Assembly (NCBI GenBank): GCA_007258455.2
Contig: VDFB02270651.1
Location: 495,326,320 to 495,390,319 of the forward strand
DNA length: 64,000 nucleotides
Direction: 5' to 3'
DNA from: Sequoia sempervirens
Taxonomy: Eukaryota; Streptophyta; Pinopsida; Cupressales; Cupressaceae
The position numbers and the translations under genes were made by a program. The notes beneath the pieces are model-generated. The model worked only from the letters and a program-made list of their open reading frames with translations, was not told the DNA's origin and searched no databases. This document shows, piece after piece, positions 21,942 through 34,099 of this stretch; position 1 is the stretch's first letter; each line of letters begins with the position of its first letter.

Positions 21942-23990
21942 ATCATCCTATTCAGAGAATGACAGACAATGAGGTGTGGTCAAATGTCCCACCATAGCTT
22001 GAAATTGACATACATCCAAATTATTGGGTACTATAGTGACTACCAAAGCCTGTTCTAGAACCTCTTTATGTGATGGTGAAATTTTAAGAAGTTCCAATAT
22101 GGATATCTGTGCTGGTATCTTTTGTAGTTGATCCACAATATTGTATTGATGTGATGGGGAAGTAGTGATTTTAGGTGAAACTGCTTTTAGTATCACTTTG
22201 GAATGCCCCCTGGTTGTTGCATTGACCGGTTGATAGTCTTGTGCTTCCCTGATTTTTAGGACATTGATTTGGTTGTCAGATGTGTTTATGTTTGGAATCA
22301 CATTCAGGGATATATTGTCATTGATGTTTATGGTATCTATTTGATTATCAATGACATTATTTTTCTCAACCTCATAAATGCAAAGAATGGTGGTGTCATA
22401 GATATAGTTTCACTTTTTCCTTTATTGTGTGAAGAAGATTCTCCTTCTTTGTAGTTGGGTAAGGGATTTGTAAATGCACTGTGATCGTTGTTTGTTTGAT
22501 GTCCTTCAACAAACACCTTCTTTGCTTCAATTAAGTCTTATATCATGTGTTTTAATTGTAGATAGTCATTTGTTTTATGTCCTTTATTTTTATGAAATTT
22601 GTAATAGTCAGCATCGTTCCACCAAGATGGTTTCACTTTTGGTTCCCAATTTTGTGCTTCTGGTAGTGTAATATGTCTATTTACAATAAGCTCTTTCATT
22701 GTTGATTTGAAAGTTTGTCCTAATGGTGTAAATCTTCGTCGATTGGATTGTCTTTGATATGGTGGTGGTCGAGATTCTCCATTATTTGGGTTATTGTTTT
22801 GAGTGGTACCTTCATTATTGTTTTGGTTTTCATTCTGATTTGTTTTCATAGGTGTTGCTGTCAAATTGAATATTGGTTTTGTATTTTGTGTGCTAGTTGT
22901 AGCATCATTGTTTCCAGTAGTTCTATTTTTCTGCCAAAATTTAGGCTTATCATTGTTTCAATAATGATTTGTGTTGTTTGATGTATCATTGTAATGTTTA
23001 ATCACTCCTCTTTTGACTAAGGCTTCTTCAATTTTAAGACCATTTTCAATCACCTTTTCAAATGTCGAGGGACATTGTAGATCCAGTCTATAACTCATGT
23101 CATCATTTAAGTTGTCGATAAATAATTCAATATTTTCCTCTTCAGGTATAGATTGAGGATATCTAGCGAACAACTTTCGCCAACGTTGTAAGAATGATAG
23201 GAATGTTCCTCCCTTCTTTTGTTTCATGTTGTATAGATCTTTTATGGTTACGTTATGTTGAATGTTGAAGGAGAACTGTGTGATAAATCTGTTAACCAGT
23301 TCTTCAAAGGATTGAATCCCCGATTGTAATTTGGAGAACCATTCCATACAATGTGCTCCTAAACTCCTAGGAAATAACCACATTAGGTAGGTATCCTCTT
23401 GCGCAAACTATAGGCTCATTATTCTGAATTATTCCCTTACATGGTCAATTGGATCTGTTTTTCCATTGTACTTGTCATATTTGGGAAATTCACAGTGTCT
23501 AGGGGAAGGGTATCATATCTACACATGGATGAAAAGGGTAAGGACAAATGTCCTATAATTAATATCTCTTTGTGGTTCCCTTTTGCATATCCTGGATATG
23601 TTGTTGAAAAGTTTGCATTTGAGCCATTAGAGCAACCACTTGATCTGTGTCTTGCGTGTTGGGCAGTTATGTTTCATTATTTCTAGGTGTTTCCTTATAT
23701 CGAATCATGTCAAACTATTTCAAAAGTGTTGCACCTAATTCTGCTAACATCAAGAGATATTTTTCCATGTCTTGTTCTAAGACCTTTTCCATGAATTTAT
23801 GAAAATTTGGATCCTATTGGGCATGTTGTATATCCTCTTGAGTTATTTCATTAGTATCATGTTGTTGGAATCTATAAAAGGGGTTTTCTTCAGCCATTAT
23901 GTTTGGAGTTTCAATTTCCTTCTCTCTGAGTTTTTGTCTTTGCAACCTTGTCAAGATTGGCATATAAGTACTGGTTGTTTTCACTAAACT
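21942..23990 (-). pseudogene. Truncated Tat copy: Gag
   Basis: Minus-strand pieces in order are: an N-terminal acidic part ending near 23700, the Gag core (LFPRSLGAHCMEWFSKLQSG, 23383-22958), an N/Q-rich stretch (NENQNNNEGTTQNNN), the knuckle region (WWNDADYYKFHKNKGHKTND, near 22640-22560) and a linker (22301-21948). It would build the particle and bind RNA. Both knuckle cysteines read Tyr, as in the other copy. Several stops and frame changes are present. Confidence 0.7.
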
Positions 23991-24354
23991 TGGATCTTTT
24001 GTGTTTAGATTAGTGTCAATTTGATTTTTAAAATGTCAAATAGAATGATATTTTCTATTGTTGAGACTAAGTTGAAAATATGATTACTGTGTTTTGTTTC
24101 ATGATGGTAGGATGTGAAAATCTTGATGATGAAAATTAACTCAATAATCAAGATTTGTTTTGATAATTGGACACTTTGTAATTTGTAAGATATGGGTTTA
24201 CGTTGAAAAGAATTTTGGACTTGTAAGAACCTATTTGTTTCAACTTCAAGACACTGTTTGGACTGTGAATGTTTATGTCTGGTGAAAACCTGAGTTTATG
24301 ATGTCAACAAATTTTACAGATGTTTCTGAAAGCTCTCTTTTTTTTTCTGTTCTA

Positions 24355-24625
24355 TGGAAGCGCTGATACAAAGGGTTGAAGCACTAAAACATACCGCAAA
24401 AGCACTAAAAATTATGGTAAAAGTGATGGGTAGAAGCACTAAAACAGACTGTAGATGCGCTAAAAGACTGGTAGATTCTAATACTAGTAATTTTGATTAC
24501 TGTCGGTGGATGTGTTGCAGAATTTGGCAGACGCGCTAAATCAGACTGCAGAAGCATTATTTTAGCTATGGATGCACTAAAAGATAATGCAAAAGCGCTA
24601 AAACAGAGTGTAAAAGCACTACTTT
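24355..24625 (-). repeat. 21-bp repeat cluster, truncated copy leader, proximal
   Basis: Plus strand shows GAAGCGCTGATACAAAGGGTT, GAAGCACTAAAACATACCGC and further units spaced by 21 bases. In element sense the unit begins about TTTTAGCGCTTCTG. The core is AGCGCT with AGTGCT and AGCACT variants. Confidence 0.8.
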
Positions 24626-24764
24626 GGGTTTCCACAGTGTTGTCTAATTTTCCCTTCCATGAAGAGACTAATTTTTTTGGTGTAATTTTCAAGATTTTTT
24701 GTATTTTGACAGTAACTCTCCGATTTTGGATGACAAGCCTAATGTTTCCAAGTTTTGTCTACTA

Positions 24765-25105
24765 TAAGAACTAATTTGGCTTGTTGGAGTACTCTATTGC
24801 TGGTTGTGGGATGAAATATTGACGAATAGGTTGACTATGATTAGGTTCCTATGAAAGAGCTCTTCTTTGAAAATAAGCTTGTGAATACAAAGGCTCTAAA
24901 GCATAATCATCAGTATATCCCCTAGCAAAATTGTGAAACCTATGGATGAAACTTCTATGTTGATGCAAAAAATTTCTACTTTGATACAAGAAGTGTCTTC
25001 TTTTCAAAAGGTTTTTGTAACTAAGTTTCTTCTTTGGTTTCTTGACTCTTATTGTGAGGGATTTCTTGAAAAACTTAATTTGTGGATTTCCAATCCCTAA
25101 TCATA
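24765..25105 (-). pseudogene. Leader ORF, truncated Tat copy (broken)
   Basis: This is the equivalent of 40776-41117. It conserves HRFHNFARGYTDDYALEPLY and QAYFQRRALS, but has a stop after MIRDWKSTN, a frame change, and a TGA before the proline-rich end. Its conservation at protein level supports the idea that the leader encodes a protein. Confidence 0.4.
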
Positions 25106-26019
25106 AGTTTTCATGGACTAACTTGTCAAAATTTTTGTGTTTTTTTTGGATGATCTTTATCTGATTTAATGATTTGGAGACACAACAAGCAATTGTAGAA
25201 CAAGTTTTTTTAAGTCCTAGAATCTAAATAGTAAGTGTATGTTCAAAAATCAAACATGATCCTTCTTGATTTCCATAGATTTTTAACAAATAATACACTT
25301 CAAGCAGACTCACTCTTAAGAACAAAATTTCATCGTTATACTCAAACAACCCACATCTTAAAATTGTGTCGACTCACACAGCCGCATCACCCCCTAGAGA
25401 GCACCCATATTTTTGTCTTTTCCAAGCACATACTCAAAGTTAGATTCTCGATCCCTTGAGCAAACCGTCCTTGGAAATTATATGGTGAGTGTCTTGGGGG
25501 CAGATTCTTCCCTTCCCTAGCACTATTGAGTATTACAATATTGGAAAACTAACAAGTTGGATACTACACTATGGTTCGTATATAGGGTTTCTGTTCGGAG
25601 CGGAAAATGATAAACTCCCTCAAGAGACCTCCCAATCTTTAGAACAAAGATTTTGGGGATGGTTATCTTGCACACTTTTGGTAAATGAGGGTTTTCCCAG
25701 ATTTACTTTTATTTTATAGTGGGTTGGAAAACCTGGCTTTGGTTGTTCCCACTCAGGTCATTCCCTTAGGGTGAGTACTTTTTTCCCACTATGAAAGACC
25801 TTCTAAAGGATTTAACAAAGCATGAATTGCATGAAATCAAAGGATGAGTCTGGCATTTTGATCACCCAGTTAAGGGGAGAGCATAAGCCTATCACCACAC
25901 AAGCACAATAATCAATGTTCAATTTTTAAGCCCAAAAGACAAATTTTCTATTCTATGTGAAGATATTGCTTCACAAAAATCATGATGTTAATTTTAACTG
26001 ATATAGCAAATGTGTGATA

Positions 26020-26120
26020 ACTACCCTAGGATTGATAAATTTTAAACCAAATGACTATCCTCAGATTGATAAATTTTAAACCAAAATGACTATCCTAGGA
26101 TTGGTTCTTTTTAGTCCAAA
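26020..26120 (-). repeat. ~34-bp tandem repeat in leader (copy 1)
   Basis: Three units of CCTAGGATTGATAAATTTTA plus AACCAAATGACTA. The same array occurs at about 42035-42140. Confidence 0.75.
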
Positions 26121-26164
26121 TGTATCACAATTAATTTCTAGTCACGGTCGCGTTAGATCTAAAC

Positions 26165-26400
26165 AAGAACTTACAAAATCTCTAAAACATGTTGCATAAG
26201 CGCTAAAATAGATTACAAAAGTGCTAAAACTTTCGGTAGAAGTGCTAAAAGGTACTGGAGCTAGAATAGTGGATTGTTCTAAGAAATTTTTGGTGTAAGC
26301 ACTGAAACAGAGTGCAGAAATGCTAGAAATTTTGGTAGAAGCACTGAAACATAATTCAGAAGCACTAAAACTTTCGACAGAAGCGTTGCAGAATCCCTTG
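26165..26400 (-). repeat. 21-bp repeat cluster, truncated copy leader, distal
   Basis: Units such as AAGCGCTAAAATAGATTAC and AAGTGCTAAAACTTTCGGTAG recur every 21 bases just inside the primer-binding site. This matches 42180-42475. Confidence 0.8.
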
Positions 26401-26473
26401 ATCACGCAAAAAGAAAACACGCCTGTATCCTATATGAGCACTTTTTAGAAAAAATGTTAAATATGGGGCTAGT

Positions 26474-26492
26474 GGCCCCATGGTGGGCGCCA
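26474..26492 (-). other. Primer-binding site next to the shared LTR
   Basis: Minus strand reads TGGCGCCCACCATGGGGCC, a TGGCGCC-type site common in plant Tat/Athila Gypsy elements. It shows that this LTR serves the truncated copy as a 5' LTR. Confidence 0.75.
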
Positions 26493-26495
26493 AAA

Positions 26496-27773
26496 TGTAA
26501 GTGTGGAATAAGTAAATTAGTAAAAAAACTAAAAACACTTCTTAATGAAACATTATATCAAGATTTAACAACAATTAACTAATTTAAACATAGAAAATTT
26601 GAAAGTGTCTCATTGTTTCCTATCTCCAAAGATTTATCAAGTCACAGAGGGCTCTCAGATTTGGTAAGCAGTGTGATTGTTAAAATGCCAATCTAGAGAA
26701 TGGAGTGATGCTAAATGCAATGATGTACTTCTATATGGTGATTTCTAAATGATATTGATGCTACTATAAACTATGTGACATGAAACCTGATGGATGGAAG
26801 CTACGGTAAAACTATGATGCAGTATTGATATTGATTCTACAGATGCTATGATTGCTTGATTGCTTGATTGCAGAGTAAGTTTGCACAAAGATGAGAGATT
26901 CGGGGATCCATTTCCTATGAAGAAAGGTTGTATAAATAGATTTATGGCAACACATTGTGATAGGGCAACACAACAAAGGCTTGGATTCAATCTGGAGAAT
27001 TGAATGGTAAGAGATTGAGAAGCTTGAGCTAATTATGGGAATGGTTTCTCCCCATGAAAACATCAAGCCAAATGATAGGAAGAATCAAAGGAATGAGATT
27101 GAGAGGATTGCCTGCAAGTTTGTCTCCAAAGCTTTCCTGTGAATACCAATTGAATTAAATTGGATATTTGATATCTAATTTGGTAGGTGAGTGAATAGAG
27201 GAAATTTCCCTTTATGCCTATATTTGAATAATTTTATGATTTTATTCAAATTAGTAAAAGGGGATAACACTTAATAAAACAAATTATAGAATCGGTTTAT
27301 TAAATAAATATAGAAGGTATATGATAATTAAAACAAATGTTATTTAACCTTGTTTTAATTAATTAAGATTGAATGATGTGAAAATTAACAACAAACCATT
27401 GAAGTTGTATATTTAAATTAAAATTGAAGAATAGGAGAATGAACTATTTAAATAAATATTTCTATTTATTTAATAGTGGAGGAATTTAATTATGATAATT
27501 AAATAAAACAAAATAAAATTCATTTATTTAATTAAGATGAAAATAATAGAATAAAAATTGAAGAATTTAAGATGAACTATATAAATAAATATTTCATTTA
27601 TAATAGTAGATGAAATAAAAGCACCTAATCAAATAAACTGGCATTTTAATTCAATTATATCTCCGCACTACTTTTAGGTGCATAGGATTTTCCCTCATTT
27701 GAAGAGATGTGGCTTCACGCATTGCTGAAAGAAATTTTGTGTCACACGCTAGTATCGACTCTAAAAATTTTCT
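26496..27773 (-). repeat. Shared Tat LTR (3' LTR of complete copy, 5' LTR of truncated copy)
   Basis: About 1.28 kb, very similar to 42551-43857. The plus strand starts TGTAAGTGTGGAATAAG. The right border is set by loss of similarity near 27773; no clear polypurine tract adjoins it. Confidence 0.75.
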
Positions 27774-28260
27774 GTAATGCCCAAACTTGGATTTTCTTGC
27801 CAATGATGAATATATGCCCTTGGGGAGATAAATTAATGATTTTTTTTATTTTTTTGAAATTTTTGAAATTTTGAAATTTTGATGATTTTTTGATGTTTCG
27901 ATGAAGATTTGATGGCGAAATAATTTATCTCTCAATAAAGAATGTAAAATATTGCCCCTGGATGAATTTGTATTAATCTCCCCTTAAGAAAATTAATTAA
28001 ACCCATAAAAATCCCACCAAAAATAACCTTTAATAGGTCAAAAAGGTCATTTTCAAACTCATTTGTGCATTTGAGTTTTGAAATCTTTGTGAGAGCAATT
28101 TTGTGCAATTTGAAGCAGGATGTTGATTCCCTATCACACTCACCGGTTCGAGCATGTGTGACGTCACCAACGCCCGACCGCTTACGAACCTCTGGTACGT
28201 ACCCATAAACCCCCTCGTTTTTTGTGCATTTATCTTTTTTTCATATTTTTTGGATTTAAA
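27774..28260 (+). other. Region upstream of the antisense gene
   Basis: AT-rich, with a GAAATTTT-type simple tract at 27845-27895. It lies between the 3' LTR and the 21-bp repeats, so a promoter for the plus-strand gene may be here. No convincing promoter was identified. Confidence 0.35.
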
Positions 28261-28264
28261 TTTA

Positions 28265-28590
28265 TCCCTTTTTTTAGCGCTTCTGCATGTCGTAGTAGCG
28301 CTTATGCATTATGTTCTAGCGCTTTTAAGCTTTTAGCACATAGGTAAAATAGTTTAGCACTCCGGTAGTCTTAGCGCGTAGGATTAAAAGTTTAGCACTT
28401 AGACATACTGTTTTAGCGCTTCTACCTAATATTTTAGTGCATTGCCCCAATTAAATAGCGCTTTCGATAAAGTGGCGCTTTGACTATCTGTTTTGGCACT
28501 TTTGCCTGATGAAGTGGTGCTTTTGGTGTTTTAGCACTTTAAGAGTCTATTTTAGTACTTTTGCATTTTAAAATGGCGCTTCTAAGTTAG
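28265..28590 (+). repeat. 21-bp repeat cluster upstream of the antisense PMD gene
   Basis: Plus-strand units TAGCGCTTCTGCATGTCGTAG, then TAGCGCTTATGCATTATG, then TTTAGCGCTTCTACCTAAT recur mostly every 21 bases. The motif matches the gag-pol leader repeats, but here it reads on the plus strand, in sense for the PMD gene. Confidence 0.8.
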
Positions 28591-28689
28591 AATGCAAAAA
28601 TTTGTTAAATTTTTCCTTGATTTTGTCGATTTTCGATCGTGTCAGCCTTTGGTTTGATATGATTGATGATCCTAATCGAGTAGATGATG

Positions 28690-28890
28690 TTCAACCTCAT
28701 GATAGGTGAGGTTTGATGTTTGATTTGATGATAATTATCCTCATGAGAGGAGAGGAATAATTATAATTTGATTGATGAACCTCATGATAGGTGAGGTTGA
28801 CTTGATGTATTGACCTCATGATAGGCTTGGATCAATGATAGGATGATGATTGACCTCATGATAGGTGATGTTCAATGATGTTTTCTCATG
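28690..28890 (+). repeat. ACCTCATGATAGGTGAGGT hairpin repeat array
   Basis: ACCTCATGATAGGTGAGGT occurs at 28694-28712 and near 28779, with partial copies near 28813 and 28853. Each full copy can fold as ACCTCA/TGAGGT. The array lies in the leader of the PMD gene. Confidence 0.7.
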
Positions 28891-29111
28891 AGATTTAATC
28901 AAAAGTCTCACCAAGAGCTGATTAGGTTTGATAGGATAATTGAGGTTTGATGTTTTGACAAGGAGTACTGACTTTGAATATTTCATGATGATAGGCTTTG
29001 ACGAACCTCCAGATTAGAGAGAGATTTTCACAAACCTTTGATTTGATATGACAACTGGTCCAGCCTGAGATAGTTATCATTACTCATTGTGGACTATCTT
29101 CCCTACTTGAT

Positions 29112-30994
29112 ATGCCCCAGATTAGGATTAATCGAGGTCTCTTGACAACATTAGTGGAGAGGTGGCACAATGAGCATAACACCTTTCATCTAGCTACTGG
29201 TGAGATCACAGTAATTCCAGAGGATGTCTGGAGGATTTTGTAGATACTAGTTGTAGGAGATATCATTGTTTATGATTCATCAGAGTAGGGTGGTACTGAG
29301 GCTCTTCGAAGGGTATTTCAGGATGCTAGGATTGTTGGTGAGTGGATTTTGTGGCGTGAGATGATTGATGCATACGTCACTTTGCCGACTATACTTGTTG
29401 GATTTATCGGAGGATTTCTTTCTCTTGATCATAGGTCAAAGGGATTCTCTATTGGTTGGGACCGTGTACTTGAGATTATGGTCATGCATGGGACTAGATA
29501 TGCTTGGGGCATGCGCCTGCTTGACCACCTTTATCATGATTTTCATTCAGTGGTGTACCTTGGAGGTCGAAGTTTATTGGTCAGAGTTACTTTACTTCAG
29601 GTGTGGGCATGGGAGCATATTATTGTCACATGGCCAATGATGGTGAGGCAGCATCCTGCTAGGTGGCCTTATGTGCACACATATGTAAGTCGACTTACTT
29701 AGTCTAGACTGGGTAAGTTAGATCATTGGCGCAAAATTCTTGATGATATGGAGACTGTTACTTGGCGTCCCTATTTGGATTGTGAGCATTGGGATGAGGA
29801 TGATGTGCAGTTGCCATACTTATGCCAGTCTTTCATTTTGATTGGGTGTACATAGTCGGTGTTGGAGAGATTTTTGCTGAGATGAGTGCTTTGTCAGTAT
29901 GGCATCATTCAGGGTATTCCACAAGGTGTTGCTCACTATGCTCAACGAGAGTTGGATTCTACAGATTGGGGGCCTTGGTTGTCATATGATGTGGCAGTGT
30001 AGGAGTTCCAAGCTTTACAACCTTATATTTGGATATCTGACCTGATATTATGGAGGAATCTGTTACAACAGATTATGCTGAGTACCTTGTTTTGCATCCA
30101 TTTCCTCGCATTACTATTCCTGATGAGCCAACACCATTACCTGCTGGGGAGGAGATTGTGTTTACACACTGACATCATTGGAGGAGAGAGGAGATTGGTG
30201 GTGAGGAGGCTGTTGGTGGTGAGGAGGAGGTTATTGGTGAGGAGGAGGTGGAGGTGGAGAGTAGCAGTGATGAGGAGGGAAACAAAGATGAGAGTGATAG
30301 TAGTGATGATGGAGATGGGGAGAGTAGTAGTGGAGATAGTGATGGAGATAGTCTAGGAAGATTGGGTGCAGGTGGGTCAGGTCCAACCTTGGAGGAGTAT
30401 TCTATACCTCGCAAGAGGTGAGCAGTTGTAGACCCATCATAGGAGGATGTGCAACAACAGCAGTAGACGCAGACACCGAGCCTGCAGGTACAGGTTCAGA
30501 CATTACAGGGGTAGTTGACTCAGGCATAGGGTTTGTTGGCACAAAACCAGACACAAATGTAGGTTTAGGCTTAGGCCCATGCCCAGGCTCTTACATCAGT
30601 ATAGGCTCATATGGATACAACACAGACATAGATCACATCATTGACAACTGAGAGGGAAACTGCTAGACGGGCTACAAAGAAGGCTCAGATGACTGCCGAG
30701 AGACTACAGAGATTGGCAGATGGTACCACTTTAGCGGATTACATGCGAGAGGTTGTCCATATTGGTCAGGAGATAGAGTACTATAGAGGGAAATATTATG
30801 ATGTAGTTCCCTCTGAGTAGAGAGTCATCTATTCGCAGTCTCGTTTAGGCAGGACTCATACCAGGACTGTCAATGCAGTTGTGGCTCAGCCTATTCCCAG
30901 AGACTCAAGAGATCCCAACACTTTTGGTGGTGGATGAGGTACTGGTCCTATGTTTCATGCATTGTTTGGAGCCAACAACACCTAGTTTTCATGA
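29112..30994 (+). pseudogene. Antisense plant mobile domain (PMD) gene inside a Tat element
   Basis: The plus-strand frame from ATG at 29112 reads LLTTLVERWHNEHNTFHLAT then GEITVIPEDVW, the N-terminal signature of the plant mobile domain (aminotransferase-like family, PF10536). It continues with LLQVWAWEHI, W-R-P-Y-L-D, ERFLLR and YGIIQGIPQGVAHYAQREL, the later blocks of the domain. After about 300 codons come an acidic Glu/Asp/Ser tail (30180-30350), a Gln-rich tail (30440-30640) and a predicted helical region (TERETARRATKKAQMTAERL), ending at TGA 30992-30994. One frameshift lies near 30040. I count 16 TAG and 4 TGA in frame and no TAA. The gene is antisense to gag-pol, between integrase and 3' LTR. 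Extra ORFs of this type are known in some plant Tat elements; what they do for the element is unknown. Confidence 0.75.
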
Positions 30995-32975
30995 TGTGAT
31001 TACCCTATTTTATTTTGAGATGGTGATGTACATTCCGATTACAACCATTTTTTTGATGATATAGCTCTCTTCATTTCAGACATTATTATATACTTGACAT
31101 TTATGATTTTGATCTATATGATATGCAGTGGATTTTATCAATCTATGATGTGTTCTATATGATTTTATGATGGATGCATTTACTTTATATGTTCTATATG
31201 CTATGTGATGATCCTTTATAATGATGTTATGGATGTAGTTCATAAACCTGATGATATGCTATGATTAATGATGTTCAATTAATGATGTGCAAAATGTTGA
31301 TGTATGATGTATCGATAAATGATGTATATGCATGATGATATAACTATATACATGGCTAAATGATATATGATATGCCATTTAAATGGGATGTGTTTACTTT
31401 TATTCTGGTATAAATGCAAATATATGATGTATAAAATGGATGAAAAATGATGTATGATAAATGATATGTTGAATGAATGTGTTATATGATGTAATAAATG
31501 GATGAAAATGATGTATGATAAATGATATGTTAAATGGACTATGATATATGATATTATTGATGGATGAATGAAAATTCAATGATATAGATTTATTTTTGAG
31601 ATTTTCTTATGCAAATTTATGTGATATGAAAAATATGATATGATCAATGCAAAATTATTTGATTCAAATGCATGAATGATGAAATGATAATTAAATGCTT
31701 TCTAATTTATGCAATGAAAATGATGATGCAACTACATGATCATGATGATGTTTTTGTTAACGTCAAGTATACTCAATCCATTATGAGAAAAGATAATCAT
31801 TAATTTGAATCCCTCACGAGCTTTTGTAACAAACACTCTGCAGATGCAAAAAATATAATGAATGCAATCTAATTTTACCATGCAAATCTACATGCAAATA
31901 TTGGAATTTTAATAATACTTTTTCTTTGTATCATCATAGAGATTTTAAAATGTTGAAAGTAAGTACAAGCATTAATGGTATAATGCAAACCAAGGATGAC
32001 CTGAGTACTTCTTCCATGATTTTTGATATTGCAATTGAACACAAGCATCTAAGTATAATTAAACTGAGATGACCTGAGCATTTCTTGGGTAAACAGACAA
32101 GAATTAACCACTTTCCTATGTGAATTGGAATGTCATCCATGATACTTTGTAGAGCACTTCCCATGAAAATTCACATAGTAATTATGATTAATTCACAAAC
32201 ATTAGATAAAGAAAAATACCATTCTTCTTCCTAGCTTCTCTAGTTCAATACATCATCGAGTTGCTCCAAAGAAATGATAATAATGATCAAAGTACAACAT
32301 ATCCAACCTTTGCTTAAAGTATTTCAATCATTATTCATATTAGATCATCCATTGTGATTTTGATTTTATGATGTTTTTGTGATTTTCTAAGATTTTGGAT
32401 CAAACCTAACCTAAAGACCTATCCTAGGGGCCTCGGGAGCTAATCAAAGATTAGCCTTTCCTACGTTATATACATAGATACCATGTAGTTCGACTGACAC
32501 AAACTCATGTTTTTGGATTTTTTTGTTGTGATATGGATGCCTAATGTGCTTCTGATGGCGATTGATATTTCATGTTGGGTTGTGTTTTGATCATTGTTTT
32601 TGTTGCGTTTGTCTTCCTGCTGTTTGTCCATTTTGTTAAGCTTGATGTTTATTGCCCCCAGTGATGTCTAGATGTTGCCCCCAAGTTAGGGTGAGATCTG
32701 ACCACTTGCAATGATATGATAATGGATGTAAAATGATGGTGAAAGTAACGACCATGACATGCATCCAATAGGTGGAAAAGCTGGTTAAATCACAAATAGC
32801 ACCTGTTTCCAGGTTTTCACTATATGTTTTATTGCACTTTTTAGTATTTTTTATTTATTTTGTGTTTTTTTGTGTTTTTGATTTTTTCATATTTTTCTGT
32901 TACCAAAACGCCTGTTTTCCAGGTTTTCATCAAGGTAACCATTTTCAAAAACTAATATGCACACTAGGTCATTTA
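30995..32975. other. AT-rich spacer between antisense gene and integrase
   Basis: No coding frame. 31080-31760 is dominated by ATGATG/GATATG-like low complexity and contains two direct copies of AATGATGTATGATAAATGAT (near 31448 and 31507). Transcripts from both strands would converge here. Confidence 0.5.
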
Positions 32976-32979
32976 GGTA

Positions 32980-34090
32980 TAGAACTTTTTGAGATGGATA
33001 CTGTTGATTGGTTCATCGAACAGATCCCCTTCAGGTGTAGACAATTTATATGCTCTTGATCCATAAATCGATATGATGACAAAGGGACCTAGCTAATTAG
33101 ATTCAAACTTCCCTTTCTTTTCTCTATCCTGTTGATTTCTAGGGTTTTCCTTTAGGACCAAGTCACCAACCTGAAAGACTCTAGGTTTTACCCTATGATT
33201 GTAGCTCTTGGGCATTCTCTGTTAGTATGCTTTCAAATGATTGACAACTTCTTGATGGTGTTCATCCAATAATTCCAGTTCTTGTAGTCTAGATATTCTA
33301 TAATCCTCATATGCAATGATACCCTTCAGTGAGACACAGAGTGATGGAATTTCTACCTCAATAGGTAGGATGGCCTTTGATCCATATACCAAGGCATATG
33401 GTGTAGCTCCTGTTGGTGTTCTGATGCTGGTTCTGTTTTCTTTAGTATTTTCAAAATTTTCTTGTTTGAGGCCTCTGCTTGGCCATTTCCTTGAGGATAA
33501 TACGGTGTTGAGAAATGATGTTGGATATGAAAATTTTCACACAATTCCTAGATGTCCTGGTTCTTAAATGGTCTTCCATTGTCTGTAACAATGGACTGAG
33601 GTATGCCATACTAGCATATTATGTAGTTTAGTATGAAAGATGGGATTTGATTTCTAGTGATTGTTGTTAAAGGAACTGCTTCTATCCATTTTGTAAAGTA
33701 TTTCGTTGTTGTGATTATGAACTTGTGTACATTGGATGAAGATGGGTTTATCTTTCCTACCAGGTCCAGTCCCCACTAACAAAAGGGCCATGTTGATGTA
33801 AATGGGTGTAATTCTTGTGCTGGTGCATGGATTAGATTACCATGGATCTAACATTTTTGACATTTCTTAACAAATTGATAAGATTCATTTTCCATGTTTG
33901 TCTAGTAATACCCCAAACAAAGGAGTTTATTTGCTAGGGTTGGTCCACTTGAATGAGTTCCACAAATACCTTCATGAACCTCATGTAAGTTGATTCAGAT
34001 TTGATGTGTTCTAGACACCAAAGAAGAGTACCATCTAGACCTTGATGGTAAAGTATATCAGAAATCAATGTATGTCGAGCGGATTGTCAG
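32980..34090 (-). pseudogene. Tat integrase
   Basis: In minus-strand sense the core reads YFTKWIEAVPLTT, then IVTDNGRPFKN (second catalytic Asp), then [17 protein letters not shown] (catalytic Glu), and the C-terminal part contains RLVTWS and FVIISIYGSRAYKLSTPEG. Integrase joins element DNA to the host chromosome. The order RT, RNase H, second RNase H, integrase is the Tat-lineage order. There are many stops and frame changes, so it is inactive. Confidence 0.75.
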
Positions 34091-34099
34091 ATGAAGTTA

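Noticed and set aside
24355..28590. 21-bp repeats as a CRISPR-like array
   Set aside because: Units are contiguous and degenerate with no unique spacers between fixed repeats, and the DNA is plant retroelement leader.
30175..30414. Minus-strand Pro/Ser/Leu-rich frame
   Set aside because: It is the opposite strand of the acidic Glu/Asp tail of the PMD gene (GAG/GAT repeats).
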